From positions 16,412 to 80,411 of the forward strand of contig JACPVI010000069.1 of NCBI GenBank assembly GCA_016191815.1: 64,000 nucleotides of DNA, written 5' to 3'. Position 1 is the first letter of the stretch. Each line of letters opens with the position of its first letter. Positions 43,598 through 52,150 of the stretch are shown here, one piece after another. The notes beneath the pieces are model-generated. The model did no database searches, was not told where the DNA came from, and worked only from the letters and a program-made list of their open reading frames with translations. The position numbers were made by a program, and so were the translations under genes. This DNA comes from Myxococcales bacterium (lineage in GTDB: Bacteria > Myxococcota > Myxococcia > Myxococcales > Myxococcaceae).

Positions 43598-44580
43598 CCA
43601 CCCGGAGAGACCCGGCCGCCACGGGGGGCCGCGAGGCCGAGGCGGGGCAGAATGCCTCCCTGCCCTCGATCGACGTCCTCTCCTCCGAAGCGCAGGAGGA
43701 GCTGTCCCGCTGGAGCGAGGGCGACCGCGCCCTCTTCGGCGAGCTGATGCAGGACGCCGGCTCGGAGGTTCAGCGCGAGATGCTCCGGCGCGCCCTCGCC
43801 GCCGGCCACAGCCCCGCCGAGCTGCACGCTTTCGCCGACGCGATGAGGGCGATGCCCGACGAGGAGATCTTCGCGGCCTGCACGCTGGGAGACGGGGGCA
43901 GGGCGCCCCACTCGATCGTCGCGCGGCTCCGCGCGGAGGCCGACCCCATCTACGGCTTCACCCTGAACGGCCACCTGCTCACGCCGAAGCTCGATGACGA
44001 TCCGGGACCGGCCTATTCGCCGGCTGGGCGCGCGAAGATTCCCCTGCCGCCGCCTTCGGTGATGGTGCGGCCGCCGCCCGAGCCTTTGCGGAAGGCGGAG
44101 TTCGAGCAGGAGTCCTCGGTCGCCCGGGGGCGGAAGCTGGATCTCCACGACCTCGGCGCCAGCCCGGACAGCGAGCCCTCGGCGATGCGGGAGGAGGGGA
44201 GGATCGCGGAGGAGCTCTTGAACGAGGCGGTCCGCCCGCTGGGCATCGCCTACCGCGAGCAGGCGGTGGACGGGCCGAAGCTCAAGCTGGAGAAGGCCAT
44301 CGAGGCGGCCCACGCCGCGCTGGCGAGGGGAGTGCCGGTGCCGGTGATCCTCGGGCCGGCGGTGGGCGAGTACCGCCGCTACGCGCTCATCCTCCAGGTC
44401 GTCACCACCGGGAAGAGCCGGGCCTTCCAGATTCACGATCCCTTCGCCCAGGAGACCGTCTGGGTGAACGAAGGTGACTTGTTCGCCCGCGCCGAGCTGC
44501 CGTTCGCGCAGAAGTCGCTCCGCCGCATCACCGCCATCGCGCTGCCGCGCACCGAACCCAAGCCCCTGCTGATGCCATGA
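43594..44580 (+). CDS. Hypothetical protein with C39-peptidase-like C-terminal fold
   Basis: The protein has 328 residues. The start is GTG at 43594. The N-terminal half is helical (EAQEELSRWSEGDRALFGEL). The C-terminal part (~260-328: VPVPVILGPAVGEYRRYALI and FQIHDPFAQETVWVNEGDLF) resembles the closing half of C39/papain-like domains, where a strand with 'H.vvv' leads to 'D P..g'. The catalytic His is absent (YRRYALIL), so it would be inactive. The stop overlaps the OmpA gene by ATGA. Confidence 0.6.
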   Translation: MTTRRDPAATGGREAEAGQNASLPSIDVLSSEAQEELSRWSEGDRALFGELMQDAGSEVQREMLRRALAAGHSPAELHAFADAMRAMPDEEIFAACTLGDGGRAPHSIVARLRAEADPIYGFTLNGHLLTPKLDDDPGPAYSPAGRAKIPLPPPSVMVRPPPEPLRKAEFEQESSVARGRKLDLHDLGASPDSEPSAMREEGRIAEELLNEAVRPLGIAYREQAVDGPKLKLEKAIEAAHAALARGVPVPVILGPAVGEYRRYALILQVVTTGKSRAFQIHDPFAQETVWVNEGDLFARAELPFAQKSLRRITAIALPRTEPKPLLMP

Positions 44581-45599
44581 GAATCCGCGCCTGCCTGTTC
44601 GTCGCCTCGATCCTGTCCGCGGCCGCCGCCTGGGCCGACCAGGTGGAGGTTTCACTCGATCCCAAGGCCCTGATCGGCCAGGGGGTGCCCACGCTGAACG
44701 TCCACATCGTCGAGCCCATTGCCGGGTTCGAGGTGAAGCTCAAGCGGAGCGACGGGAAGGACGTCCTGGTGCGCGGCGGGGGCCGGCCCGGGGACGTGAG
44801 GAAGATCCAGCTCACTCAGCCGGAAGGGAAGCTCGGCTACAAGGGAGAGCTGAGCGTCAACCTCCCCAACGGCTCCACCTCCTCGATGCCGCTGGAGTTC
44901 GACGCCGAGCTCTTCGGCCCCCTGCGCATGAAGCTCGAGAAGGAGGACGTCGACCTGGAGAATCGGAAGTTGACCTTCCGGCTCAGCCGTCCAGCCGGCA
45001 AGGCGCATCTCAAGGTGCTGATGGATACGGGAAGGGTCGCGATGGACGACGATGTCCTGTTCATCGGGGAGCCGGCCGATACGCCACTCGAGCTCACTTG
45101 GCCCACGGCGAGTGGGAGAGTGATGAGGATCGACCTCCAGGCCTACGACACCTCGACCTTCTTCACCGGAGTGGAGCTGTACCCATGGCAGGTGGACATC
45201 CCCCACGAAGAGGTGAGCTTCGACACTGCCAAGTGGGACATCCGCCCGGTCGAGCAGCCCAAGCTCGACAAGAGCCTTTCGGACATTCAGGAGGCGGTGT
45301 CCAAGTACGGGCGGCTGGCGGAGATCAAGCTCTACGTCGCCGGGCACACCGACACCCAGGGAGGCACCTCCTACAACCGCGGCCTCTCGCTGAACCGCGC
45401 CCGCTCGATCGGCGCCTACTTCCGCAGGAAGGGGCTGCGGATCCCGGTGTTCTACGAAGGCTTCGGCGAGGAGGCCCTGATGGTTCCCACCCCGGACGAG
45501 ACCGACGAGCAACGAAACCGGCGCGCCGAGTACATCATCACCATTCAGCCGCCGGTCCTGAAGAACCCTCCATTCCCGCCGAAGTGGCAGCGCCTCTGA
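44577..45599 (+). CDS. Exported OmpA-family peptidoglycan-binding protein
   Basis: The protein has 340 residues. A signal peptide (~1-20) precedes about 200 residues of beta-sandwich. The C-terminus is an OmpA domain with peptidoglycan-binding residues in YVAGHTDTQGGTSYNRGLSL and RARSIGAYFRRKG. It probably ties an outer-membrane or periplasmic complex to the wall. Its 3' end overlaps the convergent DUF885 gene by 62 nt. Confidence 0.82.
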   Translation: MRIRACLFVASILSAAAAWADQVEVSLDPKALIGQGVPTLNVHIVEPIAGFEVKLKRSDGKDVLVRGGGRPGDVRKIQLTQPEGKLGYKGELSVNLPNGSTSSMPLEFDAELFGPLRMKLEKEDVDLENRKLTFRLSRPAGKAHLKVLMDTGRVAMDDDVLFIGEPADTPLELTWPTASGRVMRIDLQAYDTSTFFTGVELYPWQVDIPHEEVSFDTAKWDIRPVEQPKLDKSLSDIQEAVSKYGRLAEIKLYVAGHTDTQGGTSYNRGLSLNRARSIGAYFRRKGLRIPVFYEGFGEEALMVPTPDETDEQRNRRAEYIITIQPPVLKNPPFPPKWQRL

Positions 45600-47235
45600 G
45601 CAGCGCCTCGCGCAAGAGCGCGATCGGCAGCTGCCCCTCCGCCATCACCGCGTCGTGGAAGCGCCTGGGGGTGTAGCGCGGTCTCCACGCCTTGTGCACC
45701 TCTTCTCGCAGCGCCTCCAGGCCCAGTCGCCCCAGCGTGTAGCCGACGCAGGAAAAGTCCACCGCGCACCTCAGCGCCTCGCTCCGCGCGAGCCGCGGGG
45801 AGAACAGGCCCTCATCGCGCAGGTAGGCGGAGGCCTGCTCTAGTGTCATCTGCCGCGCGTGCAGCTCGAGACAGGCCACGCAGCGAGCGGCGCGCATCAG
45901 GGCGCCGTGCTCCTTGGAGAGGAGCAGCGAAGGGTCTCCGCGGCGGTACCCGGCCTCGAACACCAGCCCCTCCGCGTAGTGCGCCCAGCCCTCCACGAGC
46001 GTGTCCGGGCAGAAGAAGCGCCGGACCGGCGAGGGACAGCGCCGAAGCGCGCCCAGCTGCACCAGGTGCCCGGGAAATGCCTCGTGGGCGGTGAGCCAGT
46101 GGATCTGCGCCCGGTTGAAAGCGCGGAGCGCGGTCTCGCGGTCGGCGTCGTTCCAAGTGGGCTCGGGGAGCGTGACGAGGTAACGCGCTCCCTTCGGATC
46201 CGGGTCGAACGGGCCGGGCACGTCCATCGCCGCCACGGTCATCGCGGTGAGGTAGGAGGGCATCGGCTCCACCGTGCACCGGGCGGCCTCCGGGAGCGTC
46301 ACCAGCTCCGCCTCGCGGCAAAAGCGCGCCAGCCCCCGCACCGTCGCGCGCACCTCGGGCAGCACCTGCCTCGCCTCCGGCCTGCTGGAGGACAGCTCGG
46401 CGAGGACCTGCGCCGCCCCCCGGCCTCGGCGCCGCGGGCCGACGATCTCGAGCGCCAGCTCTTCGCACCGGCCCCTCAGGCGCCAGAGCTCCTCCCGCGC
46501 GCGGCGGGCCAGGTCGCTCGGGCTCTCCACGAGCCGCTCATCGAGGGCCAGCTTCCTGGCGAGGACGTCCTCGCCCACTCCTAGCTGGCCGCCGGCACTC
46601 CGTCCTAGCCCGGCGAGAAACCGGGCGAAGCCCAGTGCGGCCGAGCCGGCGGCGGCGGCGGCTTCCTCCAGCCCGCGCCTGGCGGCCCGCGCGCGGACGG
46701 AGGGAAACGCGCGGGGAACCACCTTCTCGTAGAAGCGGATGGAGGAGCGGGCCTGCTCCTCGGCGACTCGGACGAGCGGCCTCGGCGGGTCCTCGAGCCG
46801 CGAGCGGGCGAGGGCGAACAAGGCGGGGACCTGGCGCAGGCGCTCGGCGCAAGTGGCGATCCGCTCGCTCGGTTCGACCGAGCTGCGCGCCACCAGCGAG
46901 CTGATGCCTTCGCCGGCCGTCTCGTTCCAGTAGTCCGGGTTCCAGACCCAGGGTTGGACCTCATCCAGCAAGAGCGCCAGCCCGGCGAGCCGATCGGCGA
47001 GCAGCCTCCGGTCCAGCTCGAGCGCCCAAGGCAGCTCCCCAAAGATGAGCCCTAGCTCCCGCTGTGCCCGCCGGACGAAGGCGAGCTGCGCCGAGATTCC
47101 CGCGGCCGACAGGTCATCGAGCCGCCCGTCGTGGGCGTGGACTCCCGCCAAGGTGGCGACCACCGGTTGGTGCTCGCACAGCTTCCTGATGGTGTCCCTG
47201 CAAAAGGCCCTGAAGCGGGCAGGCAGGCCGAGCAT
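45538..47235 (-). CDS. DUF885 family protein (M-clan metallopeptidase-like)
   Basis: The protein has 565 residues. The conserved HEAFPGH (HExxxH-type metal site) and the downstream EGWAHYAEGL match DUF885, a family with metallopeptidase folds. It lacks a signal peptide, so it is probably cytosolic. The substrate is unknown. The gene is divergent from the ATP-grasp-like gene. Confidence 0.88.
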   Translation of the reverse strand: MLGLPARFRAFCRDTIRKLCEHQPVVATLAGVHAHDGRLDDLSAAGISAQLAFVRRAQRELGLIFGELPWALELDRRLLADRLAGLALLLDEVQPWVWNPDYWNETAGEGISSLVARSSVEPSERIATCAERLRQVPALFALARSRLEDPPRPLVRVAEEQARSSIRFYEKVVPRAFPSVRARAARRGLEEAAAAAGSAALGFARFLAGLGRSAGGQLGVGEDVLARKLALDERLVESPSDLARRAREELWRLRGRCEELALEIVGPRRRGRGAAQVLAELSSSRPEARQVLPEVRATVRGLARFCREAELVTLPEAARCTVEPMPSYLTAMTVAAMDVPGPFDPDPKGARYLVTLPEPTWNDADRETALRAFNRAQIHWLTAHEAFPGHLVQLGALRRCPSPVRRFFCPDTLVEGWAHYAEGLVFEAGYRRGDPSLLLSKEHGALMRAARCVACLELHARQMTLEQASAYLRDEGLFSPRLARSEALRCAVDFSCVGYTLGRLGLEALREEVHKAWRPRYTPRRFHDAVMAEGQLPIALLREALLRGAATSAGMEGSSGPAAEW

Positions 47236-47282
47236 GGGTGTGCAGACATGGTAGCGGCGCAGGCGCCTTCCCGTCGCATTTC

Positions 47283-47311
47283 TTCACCATGGGGGCGCGC
47301 TCAGTTACGGT
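47283..47311 (+). promoter_or_regulatory. Possible promoter of the ATP-grasp-like gene
   Basis: -35 TTCACC (47283-47288), 17-nt spacer, -10 TACGGT (47306-47311), with AGAGG between the -10 and the TTG start at 47329. Confidence 0.35.
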
Positions 47312-47328
47312 GCCGGGTAGAGGCCGCC

Positions 47329-48759
47329 TTGCCCAGACAGCAGAAGTCGCTCCGGGAGAACCTTCACAACCGCCTCGGTCGAACGCTGAACGAGACGCTG
47401 CTCCGCCTCTCCCCAGACGAGCTGGTCGCGCTGGACCGGCAGGTGCGCGAGGAGTCCGTGAAGCACGGCCTCTTGTACGAGGACTCCGAGGGCAAGAGCC
47501 AGCCCATCCCGCTGCTGCTCAGGCCGCGGGTCCTCTCGCGCGAGCAGCGCCGCTTCTTCCACAAGGTGTGCGCGGAGATCGTCCGCGCCCTCGAACGGCT
47601 CTACTTTCTGTGGTCCACCGAGCCGGCGGTGAGGGAGCTTTTGCCCCTGAGCGAAGGGGAGCTGTCGTGGGTTACGTCGATGCCCAAGTCGGCCCCGCGC
47701 TCGCCGCAGTCGATCTTCGGGCGGCTGGACGTGCAGGTGGACTTCGCCGACCCCAACTGGGAGGAGAACCTCCACTTCTTCGAGGCCAACACCGTCGGGG
47801 CGGGCGGAATCCACTACACCGCGGAGGCGGACCAGCTCGTCCTCCGCACGGTGGCGGCGAAGCTGCGGGAGCTGGCGCCCAACCTGCTCTTGCAGCCGGC
47901 AGATGACCCGCGGGTGCTGTTGCTCCACACGCTCACGCATCACGCCGACGAGATCGGCCTCGGGCGGCTCAACGTCGGCCTTTTGCAGGACCGGCGGATC
48001 GCCGGCGGTCCGGAGGAGTTCCCCGCCATCGCCTTGGCCCTCCGGGCCCGAAACCTCAAGGCGGTGGTGGTCGATCCGCGCGATCTGACGCTCAAGGGCG
48101 AGGAGCTTTTGACGCCCGAGGGGCCGGTGGACCTGCTCTACCGCGACACCACCATCGCCGAGCTGGTGGATTACGAGCGCGAGGGGAGCAACCTGAAAGC
48201 GGTGCGGTGGGCCTTCGCCCATGACCGGGTGATCAGCTCGGTGGCCGGCGAGTTCGACCACAAGAGCGCCTTCGAGGTGCTCTCGGATCCGCGCTTCCAG
48301 GGGCTGTTCACCGCCGCCCAGCGGAGGGTGTTCGCCCGCTGCATCCCCTGGACGCGCACGGTGCGCGAGGGCCGCACCACCGACTTCCACGGCGCCGAGG
48401 TGGACCTCTTGCCCTTCGTCCGGAAGAACCGGGAGACGCTCGTGCTCAAGCCGAACCGCGGGCTGGGCGGGGCATCGGTGGTGATCGGCCCCTTCGCGGA
48501 GATCGGCGAGTGGGCCGAGGCGATCGACGAGGCGGTGAAGTCTCCGGGGGCCACCGTGGTGCAAAGGTACGTGCCGAGCCTGGTGAAGGACTTCCCGGTG
48601 GTGACGCCCGACGGCCGCTGCCAGCTCGAGGAGTTCTATTGCGTCTGCGGCTTCTACGCGACCGCGGACGGGCTGGCGATCCTCGGTAGGGCTTCCAAGA
48701 AGCGGGTGGTGAACGTGGCCCAGAAGGGCGGCCTGGTCGCCTGCATGGTGCTCATGTAG
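47329..48759 (+). CDS. ATP-grasp-like protein (glutathionylspermidine-synthase-type)
   Basis: The protein has 476 residues. The start is TTG at 47329 (AGAGG upstream). The body has FLWSTEPAVRELLPL, WEENLHFFEANTVGAGGIHY and the ATP-site strand LVLKPNRGLGGASVVIG, a layout like the circularly permuted ATP-grasp/glutathionylspermidine synthase group. The C-terminus is VNVAQKGGLVACMVLM. It may ligate a carboxylate to an amine or thiol; the substrate is unknown. Confidence 0.65.
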   Translation: MPRQQKSLRENLHNRLGRTLNETLLRLSPDELVALDRQVREESVKHGLLYEDSEGKSQPIPLLLRPRVLSREQRRFFHKVCAEIVRALERLYFLWSTEPAVRELLPLSEGELSWVTSMPKSAPRSPQSIFGRLDVQVDFADPNWEENLHFFEANTVGAGGIHYTAEADQLVLRTVAAKLRELAPNLLLQPADDPRVLLLHTLTHHADEIGLGRLNVGLLQDRRIAGGPEEFPAIALALRARNLKAVVVDPRDLTLKGEELLTPEGPVDLLYRDTTIAELVDYEREGSNLKAVRWAFAHDRVISSVAGEFDHKSAFEVLSDPRFQGLFTAAQRRVFARCIPWTRTVREGRTTDFHGAEVDLLPFVRKNRETLVLKPNRGLGGASVVIGPFAEIGEWAEAIDEAVKSPGATVVQRYVPSLVKDFPVVTPDGRCQLEEFYCVCGFYATADGLAILGRASKKRVVNVAQKGGLVACMVLM

Positions 48760-48763
48760 CGGC

Positions 48764-48794
48764 AACCCTCTCCCGGGCCCGCAAGCGGGAGGGT
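48764..48794. terminator. Hairpin between convergent genes
   Basis: CCCTCTCCCG on the left pairs, with a two-base bulge, with CGGGAGGG on the right around GGCCCGCAAG. It lies between the ends of the ATP-grasp-like gene and marC, so it can serve both. It has no T-run. Confidence 0.45.
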
Positions 48795-48795
48795 G

Positions 48796-49431
48796 CTAGC
48801 TGCGCCAGAGGTCGGCCGCGCCATCGGCGATGAACTGCACCGCCACCGACGCCAGGATGAGCCCCATCACCCGCTGGAGGATGGCCACCCCGCTCTGCCT
48901 CAGCACCCGCTTCACGTGGTGCGCCCCGCGGAGGATGTAGAACGAAGCGAAGAAGGTGAGGGCGATCGACGCCAGGACCGGAATGGCCGAGGCGAGCGTC
49001 TTCCCCCGCGACATCAGCACCATCACCGTTGCCACCGAGCCCGGCCCCGCCAGCATCGGGATGGCGAGGGGGACGATGGCCACGTCCTCTTTCTCCACCC
49101 CCTCCCTGGTCTCCTCTTCCGAGGTGCGGGTCGCCGAGGAGCGGGCGCGGAGCATGTCCAGCGAGGTGACGAGCAGCAAGAGGCCGCCGGCCACCCGGAA
49201 GGCGCCGAGGGACACCCCGAGGAGCTTGAACAGGATTCCGCCGAAGAGGGCGAAGAAGGCGAGCAGGCCCGCTCCCACCAGGCAGGCCCGGAGCGCCATG
49301 AGCCGGACCTTCTCGCGCGAATCCCGGGCGGTCATCGCCACGAAGAGCGGCACCACCCCAATCGGGTCCACCACCAAGAACACCGCGGCGAGCGACACCG
49401 CGAACATCTCCAGGGAGCCCCAAGCGTCCAT
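48796..49431 (-). CDS. MarC-family integral membrane protein
   Basis: The protein has 211 residues with six transmembrane helices and the family start FAVSLAAVFLVVDPIGVVPL. IPMLAGPGSVATVMVL is the second conserved hairpin. The physiological role of MarC proteins is unsettled. It ends near the convergent hairpin and follows the glycosyltransferase by 3 nt. Confidence 0.9.
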   Translation of the reverse strand: MDAWGSLEMFAVSLAAVFLVVDPIGVVPLFVAMTARDSREKVRLMALRACLVGAGLLAFFALFGGILFKLLGVSLGAFRVAGGLLLLVTSLDMLRARSSATRTSEEETREGVEKEDVAIVPLAIPMLAGPGSVATVMVLMSRGKTLASAIPVLASIALTFFASFYILRGAHHVKRVLRQSGVAILQRVMGLILASVAVQFIADGAADLWRS

Positions 49432-49434
49432 CCG

Positions 49435-50139
49435 CTACACCTTGAAACGCAGCTTCCAGACCATCACCAGCGCCTCGAGGAAGATCTTCCGGCTCATCTT
49501 GGACTGCCCCACCCGGCGGTCCTCGAAGACGATCGGCACCTCCCGGACGACGAAGCCCTTCTTGAGCGCCCGGTAGGTCAGCTCGATCTGGAAAGCGTAG
49601 CCGGTGCTCTTCACCTCCTCCAGGTCGATCGCCTCCAGCACCCGCCGCTGGAAGCACTTGAACCCGCCGGTCAGGTCTCGAATGTCGATGCCGAGGATGG
49701 TGCGCGCGTAGAGCGAGCCTCCGCGCGAGAGCACCCGCCGCCCCAGCCCCCAGTTCACCGTGCCTCCGCCTTCGACGTAGCGCGAGCCGAGCACCAGGTC
49801 GGCGCCCGCTTCGGCCTCGTCGATCAGCCGAGGAAGGAACTTGGGGTCGTGGCTGAAGTCCGCGTCCATCTCCAGGATGTACCGGTAGCCCTGGCCAAGC
49901 GCCCACGAGAAGGCGTGGAGGTAGGCTCGCCCCAGGCCTTCCTTGCGCTCGCGGTGCAGCACATGGATGCGCGGCTCGCGCGCGGCGAGCTCGTCTGCCA
50001 GCTTGCCGGTCCCGTCGGGGCTGTTGTCGTCGACCACCAGGACGTCCGCCCGGGGCTCGGCCTCCAGAGTCGCCCGGGTGATCGGCTCGACGTTGTCGCG
50101 CTCGTTGTAGGTGGGGACGATGACCAGGGCGGGGTTCAT
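49435..50139 (-). CDS. Polyprenol-phosphate mannosyltransferase-like glycosyltransferase (GT2, DPM1)
   Basis: The protein has 234 residues. GT2 motifs are VIVPTYNERDNVEP, DDNSPDGTG and the metal-binding DADFSH, with QIELTYRALKKGFVVREVPI as in DPM1/DolP-mannose synthases. There is no transmembrane anchor. I chose ATG at 50139 because the promoter -10 box lies 8 nt before it; the longer ATG at 50163 adds little. Confidence 0.88.
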   Translation of the reverse strand: MNPALVIVPTYNERDNVEPITRATLEAEPRADVLVVDDNSPDGTGKLADELAAREPRIHVLHRERKEGLGRAYLHAFSWALGQGYRYILEMDADFSHDPKFLPRLIDEAEAGADLVLGSRYVEGGGTVNWGLGRRVLSRGGSLYARTILGIDIRDLTGGFKCFQRRVLEAIDLEEVKSTGYAFQIELTYRALKKGFVVREVPIVFEDRRVGQSKMSRKIFLEALVMVWKLRFKV

Positions 50140-50147
50140 CGGGCCGC

Positions 50148-50176
50148 GACATAGCATCGCCACCGGAGAGGTCGAA
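50148..50176 (-). promoter_or_regulatory. Promoter of the GT2 gene
   Basis: On the minus strand: -35 TTCGAC (50171-50176), 17-nt spacer, -10 TATGTC (50148-50153), then 8 nt to ATG 50139. Confidence 0.5.
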
Positions 50177-50177
50177 C

Positions 50178-50183
50178 TACAAT
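50178..50183 (+). promoter_or_regulatory. -10 box of the PEGA kinase gene
   Basis: TACAAT, one base off TATAAT, ends 8 nt before the GTG start at 50192. No good -35 is seen; it overlaps the divergent GT2 promoter region. Confidence 0.5.
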
Positions 50184-50191
50184 TGCGCGCC

Positions 50192-52120
50192 GTGAGCGAG
50201 AGGCTGGGGCGCTACCATCTCGATCGGCGGATCGCACTCGGCGGAATGGCCGAGGTCTTCCTCGCCCGGGAAGAACTGCCCGACGGCTCGACCAGGGTGT
50301 GTGTGGTCAAGCGCGCCTACCCTCACCTCTGCGCCGACCCGCACTTCGCGCGGATGTTCCTCTCCGAGGCGCAGCTGGCCGCCCAGCTCGACCACCCGAA
50401 CATCGCCCGCATCTTCGACCTGGGCGCGATGGAGGACAGCTACTTCCTGGCGATGGAGTACGTGCCGGGAAACGACCTGTTGGCGATCATCCGCGGACAC
50501 GCCGCCCGGGGGCAGCAGATCGCCCAGCGGCTCGCAGCCCGCATCGGAGCCCAGGCCGCCTCGGCGCTCCACTGCGCCCACACCGCTCTGGGCCGCGACG
50601 GCCAACCGCTCATGATTGTCCACCGCGACGTCAGCCCCCAGAACATCCTCCTCTCCACCGAAGGGGTGGTGAAGCTCATCGATTTCGGCGTGGCCAAGGC
50701 GGCCAATGCCCTTCACCGGACGCGGACCGGGACGCTCAAGGGGAAGATCCACTACATGTCCCCCGAGCAGGCCGGCGGAGACCCAGTGGATCACCGAGCG
50801 GACATCTATTCCCTCGGGTTGGTCCTCTACGAGCTCTTGACGGGCAAGCGCGCGATCGGCGGCGCTACCGAGCTGGAGACGATCGAGAACGCGATGTATG
50901 GCCGGTTGCCGCCGCTGGAATCCCTCCGCCCGGACGTGGAGGCGGAGCTGCGCATGGTGCTCGCACGCGCCCTCGAGCTGTCTGCCGGCCGGCGCTACGG
51001 CTCCGCGGCCGAGCTGGAACGAGCCCTGGAAAGTTTCCTCGAGCGCCATCCGCAGGTCGGCCCGTCGGACCTCGAGGCGTTGCACCGGTTCGCCATCCCT
51101 CCTGACGCCAAGCGCGAGGGGACGCCCACTCCGTCGCAGACTCCGGACGGCGGCCTCGACCCCACCTTGATACGTGAGCCAGCTGGCCGGCCGGCCGGCG
51201 TGCCCGAGGACACCGAGCCTGGCCGCGTCCCGATCTTCACTCCGGTCGAGGTGCCCCATTCTTGGCCGGCGGACACGGCCCTAAGCCGCACCGGCGGCCG
51301 GGCCTCCGCCGCCGAAACCCTGCCTCCCGATGGGGACGCGATCGACTGGTCGAACGTCGACACCCTCCCGCCCGGAGTCGTCACCCCTCCCGCGGGTGGT
51401 GCCGCTCGCCCCGCCGCGAGCGCGCGTGGACCAGGCTGGAACCTCACCGGCCGCCCGGGCGCGGCCCTCGAGCGCCCCACCGAGCGCGGTCTCCCGGCCT
51501 TCCGTAGGACGGGCGAAGACCTTCCGGCCGCCGTCCGCGCCATTCCCGCCGAGCCCGCCAAGCGCCAGCGCTCGAGCGCGCGCGTATGGCTGGCGGCAGT
51601 TGCGCTGGGGGCCGCCTTGGCCGGGGCCTCCGTTTTTGGCTACTGGGCCGTTCGCATGGAGCAACGGTCACCCTCCAAGGCGACCGGAGCCTCGCCGGTG
51701 CCGGACTGGCTCGAGCTGGCGACCTTGCGGGTGCGCTCCACACCGCCACTCGAGGTGTGGATCAATGGGCAGCCACACGGAAAGAGCCCGCTGGAGTTGG
51801 CGCTCCCCGCGGGCAGCTACGACCTCGAGCTGCGCGACGACCGTCTCGGCCTCAGGCGCCAGCAGCGGGTGGATCTCGACCCAGGTGCCGTGCGGCTGGA
51901 GGAGTGGCAGCCCGGGCGGGGCCAGCTGGTGGTCGTGGTGAGGCCGCTCGGCGAGCTGTTCGTCGACGGCAAGAGCCAAGGGGTGATTGCCCGGAGGCGC
52001 CTCGAGCTATGGGAAGGAAGGCACCGAATTCGGGTCGTCGACCGGGGCAAGGCCGCGGAGCGGGAGGCAGAGGTCCTGCCTGGAGGGAGGGAGAAGATCT
52101 CCTTCGACCTCCGCCCGTAG
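50192..52120 (+). CDS. Ser/Thr protein kinase with PEGA tail
   Basis: The protein has 642 residues. The start is GTG at 50192. The N-terminal kinase (~1-275) has glycine-loop IALGGMAEVF, VHRDVSPQNILLS, DFGVAKAA, HYMSPEQAGG and DIYSLGLVLYELL. A Pro/Ala-rich linker follows, then one transmembrane helix at ~463-485 (VWLAAVALGAALAGASVFGY). The outside part holds PEGA-type repeats (LRVRSTPPLEVWINGQPHGK, ELFVDGKSQG). This is the usual myxobacterial order and the reverse of the kinase at 11817. It is convergent with lpxB. Confidence 0.93.
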   Translation: MSERLGRYHLDRRIALGGMAEVFLAREELPDGSTRVCVVKRAYPHLCADPHFARMFLSEAQLAAQLDHPNIARIFDLGAMEDSYFLAMEYVPGNDLLAIIRGHAARGQQIAQRLAARIGAQAASALHCAHTALGRDGQPLMIVHRDVSPQNILLSTEGVVKLIDFGVAKAANALHRTRTGTLKGKIHYMSPEQAGGDPVDHRADIYSLGLVLYELLTGKRAIGGATELETIENAMYGRLPPLESLRPDVEAELRMVLARALELSAGRRYGSAAELERALESFLERHPQVGPSDLEALHRFAIPPDAKREGTPTPSQTPDGGLDPTLIREPAGRPAGVPEDTEPGRVPIFTPVEVPHSWPADTALSRTGGRASAAETLPPDGDAIDWSNVDTLPPGVVTPPAGGAARPAASARGPGWNLTGRPGAALERPTERGLPAFRRTGEDLPAAVRAIPAEPAKRQRSSARVWLAAVALGAALAGASVFGYWAVRMEQRSPSKATGASPVPDWLELATLRVRSTPPLEVWINGQPHGKSPLELALPAGSYDLELRDDRLGLRRQQRVDLDPGAVRLEEWQPGRGQLVVVVRPLGELFVDGKSQGVIARRRLELWEGRHRIRVVDRGKAAEREAEVLPGGREKISFDLRP

Positions 52121-52132
52121 CGGCCTGTTGAC

Positions 52133-52150
52133 CTCTCCCGCTGCGCGGGC
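52133..52150. terminator. Hairpin between convergent genes
   Basis: CCCGC-TGC-GCGGG forms a 5-bp GC stem (52137-52149) between the ends of the kinase gene and lpxB. The flanking CTCTCCCG is shared with the hairpins at 48764 and 60794. Confidence 0.4.
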
